DNA from: Listeria swaminathanii
GTDB lineage: Bacteria > Bacillota > Bacilli > Lactobacillales > Listeriaceae
NCBI RefSeq assembly: GCF_014229645.1
Contig: NZ_JAATOD010000004.1
Span: forward strand, 62,001-126,000
Reading direction: 5' to 3'
Length of the DNA stretch: 64,000 nucleotides
Under the pieces are notes generated by a model. That model had not been told where the DNA came from. It saw nothing but the letters and a program-made list of their open reading frames with translations, and did no database searches. Positions 23,078 through 30,588 of this stretch are shown one piece after another (position 1 is the stretch's first letter; the number at the start of each line of letters is the position of its first letter). Both the position numbers and the translations under genes were made by a program.

Positions 23078-24136
23078 TTAGTTAGAACTACTTGTTTTGC
23101 TAGAACTTTCATCGGCATATGGTGTTGCGCCAGGGAATGGTTGTTTAATTCCAAGTTCATCAGCAAATTCATTGGAGATACTTTGGACAGAGCTTTCATT
23201 AAGTTTGTAATAATAAATGCCGTCCATTGGGTTGCTGTCCCCTTTTAAGTTGAGGGATTTAATGTCGATTGTGTTAGTCATTCCAAATTTTGCGATAGAG
23301 AGCATTTGATTGAAAGTTAAGTTGGTTTTCATGTTATCGCCAACAACTTCAATGATATCGGAATATTTACTTACAGAAGAAACAGATGTTGCTTCACTTA
23401 CGATAGATTTAATGATTAATTGTTGACGTTTACCACGTTCGATATCGCTATCGATATGTCTAGTACGTGCTAGTGCTAAGGCTTGTTCTGCATTAAGGTG
23501 TTGTTGGCCTTTTTTCAGTGTGATTGCATTAGCGTTGTCTTTAGAATCTTGTTCAGTGAAGTTAACTGGAACATCTACATCGATACCATCTAGAGCATCG
23601 ATAATTTTAAGGAATGCATCAAAGTCGAAACGAACATAATAATCGATTGGAATTTTGAATTCTTCTTCTACAGTTTTCATAGTAAGTTCTGGGCCGCCGT
23701 AAGCATGTGCTGCATTGATTTTAGTGTACTTATCAATATCTTTAGCGGAATCTTCAATATGAACATAGGAATCACGAGGGATACTTGTCATTTCTACACG
23801 CGCATCTTTAACATTAAATGTTGCTAAGATTAGTGAGTCGCTTCGGGGATTCCCGTTGGCAGCTCGTGTCGTGCTTGTATCAACGCCGATAATTAAAATA
23901 GAAAAACTATCTTTTATAGGTTCAACGTCATTTGTTCGAAGGGTGGAAGCTTTTCCGTTCCTTACGTTATCATAAGAGTTATCTGCTGCGAGTTTCGTCT
24001 TGCTAAAAAGGTAAGTGCCATATCCGACACCTGCAAGTACTAAACACATCACAGGAATTAGGATCCAGAATAAAATTTTTCTTCTACGTTTGTATTTCTT
24101 GCTGCTTCTTCGGCTATCATCAGTGCCTTTACTCAT
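23078..24136 (-). CDS. LytR-CpsA-Psr (LCP) family cell wall polymer attachment protein
   Basis: LCP enzymes transfer wall teichoic acid from its lipid carrier to peptidoglycan, the last step of the pathway that starts with TagO. The 352-residue protein has a short basic cytoplasmic tail, one membrane segment (about 23-45) and the extracellular LCP domain with LIIGVDTS, NPRSDSLILATFN, SIPRDSYV and the arginine-rich ARTRHIDSDIERGKRQQ. It converges on tagO and has its own upstream region. Confidence 0.92.
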   Translation of the reverse strand: MSKGTDDSRRSSKKYKRRRKILFWILIPVMCLVLAGVGYGTYLFSKTKLAADNSYDNVRNGKASTLRTNDVEPIKDSFSILIIGVDTSTTRAANGNPRSDSLILATFNVKDARVEMTSIPRDSYVHIEDSAKDIDKYTKINAAHAYGGPELTMKTVEEEFKIPIDYYVRFDFDAFLKIIDALDGIDVDVPVNFTEQDSKDNANAITLKKGQQHLNAEQALALARTRHIDSDIERGKRQQLIIKSIVSEATSVSSVSKYSDIIEVVGDNMKTNLTFNQMLSIAKFGMTNTIDIKSLNLKGDSNPMDGIYYYKLNESSVQSISNEFADELGIKQPFPGATPYADESSSKTSSSN

Positions 24137-24264
24137 ATATTAATTCTCCTTATAGTCACTTTTCTAAGTTTTATTGTATCATTTGTTGAACTAAAGAATG
24201 TTACGTCCGATTTACGGTTTCTTTAATTTTTAAACTTTGATGTTATTATACAGAAATTATTTGA

Positions 24265-24292
24265 AAAAAAATACAAAAAAGATGATATCTTT
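24265..24292 (-). terminator. Minus-strand terminator after the GNAT gene
   Basis: Read on the minus strand, AAAGAT-ATC-ATCTTT is followed by a T-rich run. Confidence 0.65.
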
Positions 24293-24311
24293 CAAAAATG
24301 TAATATTTGTA

Positions 24312-24857
24312 CTATTTCAGTAGCATTTGATAATTACTGATTTCACAAATTTTACCAGAATGTAGATCTAATTCTTGCCCAGTTGTACTTAGCTCAAAAC
24401 CAAGCTTTCTCAGTAGTTTTATAGAAGCAACATTTTCAGGAAGAACTTTTGCGGTAACCATTTTATATGGAAGATGTGGTTTTATTGTAATCAAAAAATG
24501 TGTCAAAATTTCAAACATAAAACCTTGGCGCCAATGACTTTTTGCGAGTTCGTATCCAATTTCGACTGTTTGGTTCTTTTTATTAATATCGTTAATTCCA
24601 AGGGAACCGATGGCATGAAAAGGGTCATTAGTGCTGAAAATAGTATATCTGCAAGCATTCGGCTCGTTTTCAATTGCTTGAATCATTTCCTCCGCTTGAA
24701 GGATGGTCGAGAACTTTTCGATGTTCATAAACTGAGCTACCTCATTGTCAGACCAAATATCAAACAAGGTAGTAGCATCTGCAAGTGATGTTTTTCTTAA
24801 AGTAGTTCGCTCTGTAGAAATAGTAGCTGGTAATTGGAAGAATATGTTTGTGGACAT
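24312..24857 (-). CDS. RimJ/RimL-type GNAT N-acetyltransferase
   Basis: A 181-residue acetyl-CoA-dependent N-acetyltransferase. It has the family opening TERTTLRKTSLADATTLF, the acetyl-CoA-binding area SHWRQGFMFEILTHFL and NVASIKLLRKLGFEL. RimJ-type enzymes modify ribosomal protein N-termini or small substrates; the substrate cannot be told here. Of several in-frame starts, ATG 24857 has a well-spaced AAAGGATG site, and it follows the yvyE stop by one base, so the two are coupled. Confidence 0.85.
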   Translation of the reverse strand: MSTNIFFQLPATISTERTTLRKTSLADATTLFDIWSDNEVAQFMNIEKFSTILQAEEMIQAIENEPNACRYTIFSTNDPFHAIGSLGINDINKKNQTVEIGYELAKSHWRQGFMFEILTHFLITIKPHLPYKMVTAKVLPENVASIKLLRKLGFELSTTGQELDLHSGKICEISNYQMLLK

Positions 24858-24858
24858 G

Positions 24859-25494
24859 CTAAGTGACATCCTTTTCTCTATATTTTTGTGGTCCTTCTTT
24901 ATATTCAAGTTGGCCATTTGAAAGCTCGGTAATCCAGTGGGAAAAATCTTGCAGTTCATCGTTATCAACAAAGATATGAAGCACTACTTTTTCAGTGAAT
25001 TCTTTATGGTCGATTTGATAAGCTTTTTGTTCAAGTGCATTTTCGATTTTCCCGAGCAATGGATAGGCGAAAGAGCATTCGACAATAGTGGCTAGTTTAC
25101 ATTCGACAATACCAATCGCTTGAATGGCTTCACTAACCGCACTACCATATGCGCGAACGAGTCCACCTGCACCTAGTTTAGTTCCGCCAAAATAACGAGT
25201 AACTACGACGGCAACATTTTTTAAGGATTTCTTTTTTAAAACTTCTAACATGGGAACGCCAGCTGTTCCGCTAGGTTCTCCGTCATCATGTGCTTTTTGA
25301 AATTGGTCATTTTCTCCTATTATATAGGCAGAACAATTATGGGTAGCATCGCGGTGCTCTTTTTTTATTGCTTGAATAAATGTTTGTGCTTCAATTTCTG
25401 TTGTAACTCGCTTAATATGGCAAATAAAGCGAGATTTTTCAATAATTATTTCGTGTTTTCCATCGCTATGAATGGTTAAATAATGATCCAACAT
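24859..25494 (-). CDS. yvyE: YigZ/IMPACT-family protein YvyE
   Basis: This 211-residue protein belongs to the UPF0029 (IMPACT/YigZ) family: an N-terminal domain with EKSRFICHIKR, DATHNCSAYIIG, DDGEPSGTAGVPML and YFGGTKLGAGGLVRAYG, then a small ferredoxin-like C-terminal domain. The biochemical role is unresolved; eukaryotic IMPACT affects translation control. In Bacillus yvyE also lies divergent to degSU and next to the lytR and tagO region. Here it diverges from degU. Confidence 0.9.
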   Translation of the reverse strand: MLDHYLTIHSDGKHEIIIEKSRFICHIKRVTTEIEAQTFIQAIKKEHRDATHNCSAYIIGENDQFQKAHDDGEPSGTAGVPMLEVLKKKSLKNVAVVVTRYFGGTKLGAGGLVRAYGSAVSEAIQAIGIVECKLATIVECSFAYPLLGKIENALEQKAYQIDHKEFTEKVVLHIFVDNDELQDFSHWITELSNGQLEYKEGPQKYREKDVT

Positions 25495-25878
25495 AAGGAA
25501 CCTCCATAAGTTGATGCATTCAGTCTGCTTTTATTTTATCCGAAAGCAAAGCGATTGTATAGATATTTTTCTAAGTGCGGTGGGTGAAGTGACGGCAAAT
25601 TCGTGTTATAATAAAAACTACTATTACTTTAGACTGGTTTTCAATTGTATTTTATAGGCATATAGGAGTAATTTTCTGAGACTATGCAGTATAATCAAGG
25701 TAAGGTTTGTATTGAAAATAGGTAAGTTTGAGTAAATAGTACTTAAAAGAGAAATGTTTATTTGCCAATTTGATGGCAGGGACTATAAGGTTAAGCGGTT
25801 TTGCTACTTAAAAAAGGATGATGTTTTCGATTGCAAGAGGCTTGGTGAAATTAGATAAGTGAAGGAGGAGTAGTCATT
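25495..25878 (+). other. 384-base divergent region yvyE/degU
   Basis: It holds promoters for both directions and no supported gene. An extended -10 TG-T-TATAAT at 25604-25612 could start the degU transcript, giving a leader of about 260 bases. A 13-codon frame at 25821-25862 has no ribosome site and is not called. Confidence 0.5.
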
Positions 25879-26565
25879 ATGGCACTCAAAATCATGATTG
25901 TAGATGATCATCAGTTGTTTCGCGAAGGTATCAAGCGAATTTTAGAGTTGGAAGATTCTTTTGAGGTCGTAGCGGAAGCTGAAAATGGTAAGAATATCGT
26001 AGCAAAAGTTCGCGAATATAAACCAGATATTGTTTTAATGGATATTAATATGCCAACTGTAAATGGGCTTGACGCAACAGAAATGCTAGTACGTCAATTT
26101 CCAAGTATTAAAGTAATCGTTTTGACTATTCATGATACAGATGAATACGTAACAGAAGCACTTAGAGCTGGAGCAGTAGGTTATTTATTAAAAGAAATGG
26201 ATGCGCATGAACTTGTAGAAGCAGTTAAAATTGTAGATAATGGAGGCGCGTATATTCATCCACGTGTAGCGATTAAATTAATTCGCGAATACCGCCATTT
26301 AGCAAGCACGAACACTTCACAAGGCGTATACGGCTATCAACAACCAGAAGTCAAAATGCCACTGCACATCTTAACGCATAGAGAGTGTGAGGTATTGCAA
26401 CTTCTTACCGATGGAAAAAGTAACCGCGGAATTGGGGAAACACTTTTCATTAGTGAAAAAACAGTGAAAAACCACGTAAGTAGTATTTTACAAAAAATGA
26501 AAGTGAATGATAGGACTCAAGCGGTGGTAACGGCAATTAAGCACGGCTGGGTATACATTCGCTAA
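25879..26565 (+). CDS. degU: Response regulator DegU (orphan)
   Basis: The 228-residue NarL-type regulator has a receiver domain with phosphorylation site D55 (VLMDINMP) and acidic pocket VDDHQ, and a C-terminal LuxR-type helix-turn-helix ([36 protein letters not shown]). In Bacillus it is paired with kinase DegS; here no kinase gene is adjacent, upstream or downstream. Listeria DegU is known as an orphan regulator needed for flagellar gene expression at low temperature. A GAAGGAGGAG site precedes the ATG. degV follows after 20 bases. Confidence 0.95.
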   Translation: MALKIMIVDDHQLFREGIKRILELEDSFEVVAEAENGKNIVAKVREYKPDIVLMDINMPTVNGLDATEMLVRQFPSIKVIVLTIHDTDEYVTEALRAGAVGYLLKEMDAHELVEAVKIVDNGGAYIHPRVAIKLIREYRHLASTNTSQGVYGYQQPEVKMPLHILTHRECEVLQLLTDGKSNRGIGETLFISEKTVKNHVSSILQKMKVNDRTQAVVTAIKHGWVYIR

Positions 26566-26585
26566 AGAAATCTCAGGGGGACTAT

Positions 26586-27437
26586 ATGAACGAAAAAATA
26601 GCAGTGGTTACTGACAGCACAACTTATTTGCCAGATGAAGTGAAAGAGCAGCTACGAATTCATGTCGTGCCACTTTCTGTAATAATTGATGGGAAATCCT
26701 ATCGTGAAGGTGAGGAGTTATCTGCGGCCGATTTTTACCAAAAAGTAAAGGAAGCTGAGAGTTTTCCAACATCTTCTCAACCTGCCCCAGGAGAATTCAT
26801 TCAATTATTTGAATCGCTGAAGGAACAAGGTTTTGATACAGTAATCAGCATTCATTTATCAAGTGGTATTAGTGGTACTTTCCAAAATGCGGCTTCAGCG
26901 GGAGCGTTAATTGAGGGACTAAATGTAGTCGCTTATGATTCAGAGCTTTCTTGTATGGCGCAAGGAATGTTCGCGGTAAAAGCCGCTGAAATGGCTTTAG
27001 AGAACGAACCACTAGATAATATTATCCAAGAATTAGATAAAATAAAACAAGCGCAAAATGCTTATTTCATGGTAGATGATTTAAATAATTTGCAACGCGG
27101 TGGACGTTTGAACGGAGCACAAGCCTTAGTTGGTAGTTTGCTTCAAATCAAACCGATTCTTCATTTCAATGATAAACAAATCGTCTTATTTGAAAAAGTG
27201 AGAACGCAAAAGAAAGCATTAAAACGAATTGAAGATATTCTTCAAACGGCTATTCAAAACAAAACGGCAGAAAAAGCTTACGTCATTCACGGAAATGATC
27301 CAGAAAAAGGCGAAGCGTGGCTTGCACATTTAGAAGCGAAATTTCCAGAAGTAATATTCGAATTAAGCTACTTTGGTCCAGTTATCGGAACCCACTTAGG
27401 GGAAGGTGCACTTGGATTAACTTGGTCGATAAAATAA
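26586..27437 (+). CDS. degV: DegV-family fatty-acid-binding protein
   Basis: The 283-residue protein has the DegV fold that binds a fatty acid in a deep pocket. Motifs seen are AVVTDSTTYLPDE, FPTSSQPAPGEF, ISIHLSSGISGTFQNA and NLQRGGRLNGAQA. In staphylococci FakB proteins of this family present fatty acids to kinase FakA; no kinase is adjacent here. It lies after degU as in Bacillus and ends at a terminator. Confidence 0.9.
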   Translation: MNEKIAVVTDSTTYLPDEVKEQLRIHVVPLSVIIDGKSYREGEELSAADFYQKVKEAESFPTSSQPAPGEFIQLFESLKEQGFDTVISIHLSSGISGTFQNAASAGALIEGLNVVAYDSELSCMAQGMFAVKAAEMALENEPLDNIIQELDKIKQAQNAYFMVDDLNNLQRGGRLNGAQALVGSLLQIKPILHFNDKQIVLFEKVRTQKKALKRIEDILQTAIQNKTAEKAYVIHGNDPEKGEAWLAHLEAKFPEVIFELSYFGPVIGTHLGEGALGLTWSIK

Positions 27438-27440
27438 AGA

Positions 27441-27470
27441 ATCTCCGGCTTTTTAGCTGGAGATTTTTTT
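27441..27470 (+). terminator. Terminator after degV
   Basis: ATCTCCGGCT (27441-27450) pairs with AGCTGGAGAT (27455-27464) with one wobble, then seven T. It separates degU-degV from the com genes. Confidence 0.9.
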
Positions 27471-27480
27471 CGTATAGAGC

Positions 27481-27525
27481 AAAATCGTTTTTTCACCAAT
27501 TTAAGGTAGCAGAAACGCTGATTTT
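27481..27525 (+). promoter_or_regulatory. ComK box upstream of comFA
   Basis: AT-box AAAA-N5-TTTT at 27481-27493 and a second with one mismatch, AAAC-N5-TTTT, at 27513-27525. The spacer is 19 bases and the start-to-start distance 32, identical to the box before ssbB. The arrangement fits the ComK consensus of tandem AT-boxes. Confidence 0.65.
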
Positions 27526-27633
27526 TCTCTAGGCGAAATCTATGTTTTACAAGTGTGAACATGCCTGAAAACACGAATTTCACTTCTGCAAGAAAAAGAT
27601 AAATCGTGTATAACTAAAGGGAGGTGAAAGTAG

Positions 27634-28953
27634 ATGGACATCTTCCCGGGAAGGCTATACCAAGCGCGTGAAATAGAGACCACAGAAGGACTAACAGAAA
27701 TAGCGGCAATTTCAAAAAATAAATGCTTTCGCTGTGGCAATACAAACGTAAAATTATTTGGCAAAATGTCCTGCGCATTCTGCGAGAAAGATGCATGTAT
27801 CTATTGTCGAAATTGCATTGTGATGGGCCGAGTAAATAGCTGCCAAAAATTATACTATCAACAAACGAAACGATTACCAAAAATCAAAGAACCTCTATTA
27901 AGATGGAGCGGGATTTTGTCACAAGGACAACGAAAAGCATCCGATGCGGTGGTTTCCAGTTTAATAGAAAAGAAGGATATGCTCTTATGGGCAGTCGCTG
28001 GATCTGGAAAAACAGAGATGATGTTTGAGGGGATGGACTGGGCTTTGCGACAAGGTTTTAGAATTTGCATTGCTTCTCCTAGAGTGGATGTTTGCTTAGA
28101 ACTTCATCCGCGCTTACAAGAGGTTTTTCCGAAGAACCAAATAGTTTGTCTATATGGAGACTCCGACGATAAATACCAAGGCGAGCAGTTTGTAATAGCG
28201 ACAACACATCAACTAATTCGTTTTTATGAAACGTTTCAAGTGATTTTTATCGATGAAGTGGATGCGTTCCCTTATGCCAAAGACCCTTTTTTAGAATATG
28301 CCGTAGGGAAAGCGCGAACTAAAGAAGGTTCTACGATAATAATTACTGCCACACCAGAAAAACAGTGGCAAGAAGAATGCGCAGAAGGAAAACGCAATTT
28401 CGTGAAAATCCCCGGACGCTATCATAGAAAGAAATTACCTGTCCCAAGAACTTGTTGGATTGGTCCATGGAAAAAGAATTTAGCGAAAGGAAAAATAACA
28501 CCAAAACTAATTAAGTGGATTAAAAATGTGGAAATGAGAGACCAGCCAGCATTGATTTTCTTTCCAGAAATTGACGCGATGAACAAATTTGCAGATGCAC
28601 TTGAAAATAATGGCTTCAGTAGACCGGTGACAGTGCATTCAGCTGATGAGTTGCGTAAAGAGAAGGTAGAGTGGTTGCGCGAAGGGAAGATTAGGCTGTT
28701 ACTCACAACAACTATTTTAGAGCGAGGAGTTACTTTTACCGATGTGCAAGTAGCTGTGTTTGGAAGTGAAGGGCGTATTTTTACCGAGGCTGCGCTAGTT
28801 CAAATCTCCGGAAGGGCTGGGAGGAAACTTTCACATCCAACTGGAGATGTTTGTTTCTTTCATTATGGAAAGACTGCGGAAATGAAGCGAGCTATTACTC
28901 ATATTCAAAAAATGAATCAGCAAGGAGTGGTTGAAGGGATGTTAGATGATTAG
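27634..28953 (+). CDS. comFA: Late competence helicase-like ATPase ComFA
   Basis: ComFA is a membrane-associated DEAD-type ATPase that helps pull transforming DNA strands through the ComEC channel. The 439-residue protein has an N-terminal zinc finger with clustered cysteines (CFRCGN, CAFCEK, CIYCRNC, about 31-70), Walker A AVAGSGKTE (120-128), Walker B DEVD (207-210) and helicase motif VI in QISGRAGRK. It is full length and intact. The ribosome site AAGGGAGGTG is strong. Listeria is generally considered not to transform in the laboratory, yet com genes remain intact and are reported to aid phagosome escape. Confidence 0.94.
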   Translation: MDIFPGRLYQAREIETTEGLTEIAAISKNKCFRCGNTNVKLFGKMSCAFCEKDACIYCRNCIVMGRVNSCQKLYYQQTKRLPKIKEPLLRWSGILSQGQRKASDAVVSSLIEKKDMLLWAVAGSGKTEMMFEGMDWALRQGFRICIASPRVDVCLELHPRLQEVFPKNQIVCLYGDSDDKYQGEQFVIATTHQLIRFYETFQVIFIDEVDAFPYAKDPFLEYAVGKARTKEGSTIIITATPEKQWQEECAEGKRNFVKIPGRYHRKKLPVPRTCWIGPWKKNLAKGKITPKLIKWIKNVEMRDQPALIFFPEIDAMNKFADALENNGFSRPVTVHSADELRKEKVEWLREGKIRLLLTTTILERGVTFTDVQVAVFGSEGRIFTEAALVQISGRAGRKLSHPTGDVCFFHYGKTAEMKRAITHIQKMNQQGVVEGMLDD

Positions 28954-29602
28954 TTGTTTACTCTGTTCGCAGCCAGTTAAACAAACGGCAAGCTGGGAAA
29001 TAAGCTGGTTATTCCAAAGTCCTCCTGTTTGTTGCGAAACTTGTTTAGCGGAATTCGAAAAATTAAGAGGCCCACTATGCACCATTTGCAGTAAAGAATC
29101 AGTAGAGCCCATTTGCGAAGATTGCCAAGATAGAACACATTTTTTAGATAGTAATAAATCAATATATCGCTACAATGATTTTGCTAAAGAATATATGAAA
29201 CAATTTAAATTTCAAGGAGATTATGAAGTAGGAGCCATTTTCAAAAGGGAATTAAGGCAATATCTAGCGGAAAAAAAGCAGAAAATTATTCCAATTCCTG
29301 TAAGTGAAGCGCGGAAATTAGAACGCGGTTTTAACCAAACAACTGCGATATTAAAACAATCCGGTATCATATATGAAGAACTTTTAGCCAAAAGGCATAC
29401 AGAAAAGCAATCTAAAAAAACTAAAAAAGAACGTTTAGCAGCCGAGCAGGTATTTTACTTTGTGGGAAAAGAGGCATGTGAGGAAACGGAAGTGCTTTTA
29501 TTTGATGACATATATACAACTGGAAGTACTCTTAACTTAGCGGCACAAATATTAAAAGAAGCGGGAGTGGAAAAGGTAAGCGCTCTAACAATATTTAGAT
29601 AG
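28946..29602 (+). CDS. comFC: Competence protein ComFC, phosphoribosyltransferase-like
   Basis: The 218-residue protein has N-terminal cysteine pairs (CLLCSQ, CCETC, CTICSK, CEDCQ) like a zinc finger and a C-terminal phosphoribosyltransferase fold with the PRPP-loop motif LLFDDIYTTGST (about 186-197). ComFC is needed for efficient DNA uptake in Bacillus and binds ComFA. It overlaps comFA by eight bases. No clear terminator follows before hpf. Confidence 0.92.
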   Translation: MISCLLCSQPVKQTASWEISWLFQSPPVCCETCLAEFEKLRGPLCTICSKESVEPICEDCQDRTHFLDSNKSIYRYNDFAKEYMKQFKFQGDYEVGAIFKRELRQYLAEKKQKIIPIPVSEARKLERGFNQTTAILKQSGIIYEELLAKRHTEKQSKKTKKERLAAEQVFYFVGKEACEETEVLLFDDIYTTGSTLNLAAQILKEAGVEKVSALTIFR

Positions 29603-29720
29603 TCAATATTTATCTCCTAAAAGAGGTTTGCGGAAGCGGGATTAGTGGAATAAAATACTAAATAAAGATAAGTGAATGTATGCTTCTTAGCTCTTTGTGC
29701 AAATGTTTGCAAAACACATC

Positions 29721-29743
29721 GTTTTCACGTAGACTAAGGGTAA
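29721..29743 (+). promoter_or_regulatory. SigB-type promoter of hpf
   Basis: GTTT (29721-29724), a 13-base spacer and GGGTAA (29738-29743) fit the general-stress sigma-B consensus GTTT-N13..15-GGGTAT. It lies about 55 bases before the hpf start. The leader then has a perfect hairpin AAGAAGA-ATAC-TCTTCTT. Confidence 0.8.
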
Positions 29744-29796
29744 GAAGAATACTCTTCTTTATCGTTATTTTGTTTTATTTCAAAGGAGGAATTGCT

Positions 29797-30360
29797 ATGC
29801 TTAAGTACAACATTCGTGGTGAAAATATTGAAGTAACAGAACCGATTCGAGATTACGTTGAAAAGAAAATCGATAAATTAGAACGATATTTTACAGAAAC
29901 TCCAGACGCTAACGTTCATGTTAATTTAAAAGTATATTCCGATAAAAATGCGAAAGTTGAAGTGACCATTCCGCTCCCAAATCTTGTGCTACGTGCAGAA
30001 GAAACAAGTGGAGATTTATATGCTAGCATCGACTTAATTGTGGATAAATTAGAAAGACAAATTCGCAAACATAAAACAAAAGTAAACCGCAAGTTCCGTG
30101 ATAAAGGCGCTGAAAGAGATTATTTTGCCTATTCAGATGTAAATGGTAGCACACCACCAGAAGAAAATGAAAGTGATTTTGATCTTGAAATTGTAAGAAC
30201 AAAACAATTTTCATTGAAACCAATGGACAGTGAAGAAGCTGTTTTACAAATGAACTTGTTAGGGCACAGTTTCTACGTGTATACGGATGCGGAAACAAAC
30301 GGTACGAATATTGTTTATTCACGTAAAGATGGCAAGTATGGTTTAATTGAAACAAACTAA
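29797..30360 (+). CDS. hpf: Long ribosome hibernation promoting factor (HPF/YvyD)
   Basis: Long HPF pairs 70S ribosomes into inactive 100S dimers in stationary phase and stress. The 187-residue protein has the N-terminal S30AE/YfiA domain (MLKYNIRGENIEVTEPIRDY, about 1-100), a variable linker, and a C-terminal dimerisation domain (about 130-187: KPMDSEEAVLQMNLLGHSFYVY). A longer in-frame start at 29680 would run through the SigB promoter, so the ATG at 29797 with its CAAAGGAGGA site is correct. Control by SigB is known for this gene in Listeria. A strong terminator follows. Confidence 0.95.
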   Translation: MLKYNIRGENIEVTEPIRDYVEKKIDKLERYFTETPDANVHVNLKVYSDKNAKVEVTIPLPNLVLRAEETSGDLYASIDLIVDKLERQIRKHKTKVNRKFRDKGAERDYFAYSDVNGSTPPEENESDFDLEIVRTKQFSLKPMDSEEAVLQMNLLGHSFYVYTDAETNGTNIVYSRKDGKYGLIETN

Positions 30361-30380
30361 TTAAAAATAATAATTACAGG

Positions 30381-30409
30381 TGGGGGCCAATCTTGGCCTC
30401 CATTTTTTT
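30381..30409 (+). terminator. Terminator after hpf
   Basis: TGGGGGCCAA (30381-30390) and TTGGCCTCCA (30393-30402) form a GC-rich stem, followed by seven T. Confidence 0.9.
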
Positions 30410-30471
30410 ACTTTCAGATGAAGAATTTATGGCATTTAGATAATTTTATTTACTAAAAAGAGATAACCAGT

Positions 30472-30501
30472 TGTATATTTTAGTTAATAAGTGATAGAAT
30501 T
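30472..30501 (+). promoter_or_regulatory. Probable secA promoter
   Basis: TTGTAT (30472-30477), an 18-base spacer and TAGAAT (30496-30501) with TG one base before it, like an extended -10. Confidence 0.5.
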
Positions 30502-30588
30502 AGTTTGTATATTTAAGCGAAGATAATTCCTGAAAGTTATTATAGATGAAACTGCGCGATGACAGCGAAACAGTAGAGGAGAATTTAA

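Larger units (their letters stand above)
27634..29602 (+). other. comF competence operon (comFA-comFC)
   Basis: comFA and comFC overlap by eight bases and share one upstream region with a ComK box and a possible -10 (TATAAC, 27609-27614). The small comFB gene of Bacillus is absent between them. Confidence 0.85.

Noticed and set aside
25821..25862. Thirteen-codon leader peptide before degU
   Set aside because: No ribosome site at a useful distance and no regulatory codon pattern.
29680..29796. Longer N-terminus for hpf
   Set aside because: It would be translated from DNA that contains the SigB promoter and leader hairpin, and the family begins at MLKYNIRG.
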